From Clostridia bacterium (GTDB lineage: Bacteria; Bacillota; Clostridia; Oscillospirales; CAG-272), in assembly GCA_017382615.1 (NCBI GenBank), contig JAFNZX010000227.1, positions 1-6,097 of the forward strand: DNA of 6,097 bases. The letters are read 5' to 3'. The stretch's first letter is position 1; each line of letters starts with the position of its first letter. The translations under genes were made by a program, and so were the position numbers. A model generated the notes under the pieces. The model saw only the letters and a list, made by a program, of their open reading frames with translations. It was not told the origin of the DNA and searched no databases. Shown one piece after another: positions 5,975 to 6,097 of this stretch.

Positions 5975-6097
5975 GACGTAATATATCAGACTCCGTATGG
6001 TGAGAACGCAAGCGGTTACATAATCGGAGGCAAAACTTATAAAGACCCTGAAGGCAGGGAGAGAATCGACATCGGTTCAACAGTCCCGACGGCGGGA
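5975..6097 (+). CDS. Open frame running off the right edge, possible gene fragment
   Basis: From 5975 the + strand reads without a stop to the window end, giving 41 residues such as VIYQTPYGENASGYIIGGKT and then YKDPEGRERIDIGSTVPTAG. The composition (mixed polar and hydrophobic, Gly-rich turns, no low complexity) looks like real protein, perhaps a surface or phage-type beta-rich domain, but no family is recognised. The same frame stays open back through repeats C, B and A to a TAG at 5831. No ATG or GTG start is in frame; only a TTG at 5945 without a ribosome binding site. It may be a gene whose 5' end was replaced by the repeat array, a remnant, or a chance open frame. Low confidence. Confidence 0.3.

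Noticed and set aside
5763..6080. A 105-residue frame on the - strand over the end of clpC and the repeats
   Set aside because: It is mostly the antisense of clpC and translated repeats, rich in Arg and Cys, with no ribosome binding site or family features.
6074..6080. GGTTCAA resembling a tRNA T-loop
   Set aside because: The surrounding bases do not form a T-arm, and no acceptor or anticodon arm can be drawn.
6084..6097. TCCCG-ACGG-CGGGA hairpin at the right edge
   Set aside because: Only five base pairs, lies in the open frame at the window end, and what follows cannot be seen.

Overview
The window looks like chromosomal DNA from a spore-forming Bacillota, probably a gut-type clostridium. 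This rests on gene content (a SpoIID-like protein and an mcsA-mcsB-clpC cluster), strong AAGGAGG-type ribosome binding sites and a moderately GC-rich composition. The lineage is inferred, not proven. All recognisable genes lie on the + strand.

Region by region: (1) 1-1215 is the 3' part of a gene for a SpoIID-like protein with three C-terminal peptidoglycan-binding domains. Its start lies left of the window. (2) 1228-1767 encodes a small protein with two more peptidoglycan-binding-like domains, in the same operon. (3) 1768-1855 holds a terminator-like hairpin and a possible -10 element. (4) 1856-5827 is the protein quality-control operon mcsA, mcsB-like, clpC, with gaps of 14 and 22 bases. 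ctsR, which often heads this operon, is not present. (5) 5828-6097 has three copies of a 27-base hairpin-forming repeat (two direct, one inverted), followed by an open frame that runs off the right edge and may be a fragment of another gene.

In model Bacillota, McsA activates the protein-arginine kinase McsB, McsB marks proteins with phosphoarginine, and ClpC with ClpP degrades the marked proteins. Here McsA and ClpC look intact. The McsB homologue appears to have lost its key catalytic residues: the positions of B. subtilis E121, C167 and E212 are changed, and several nucleotide-binding arginines are gone. It still keeps the C-terminal RDxxRA phosphoarginine-binding motif, and ClpC keeps both N-domain glutamates known to dock phosphoarginine. 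The most interesting reading is a McsB pseudokinase kept as an adaptor or phosphoarginine reader for ClpC. This rests on a by-eye alignment to a remembered B. subtilis McsB sequence and needs a real alignment and an assay.
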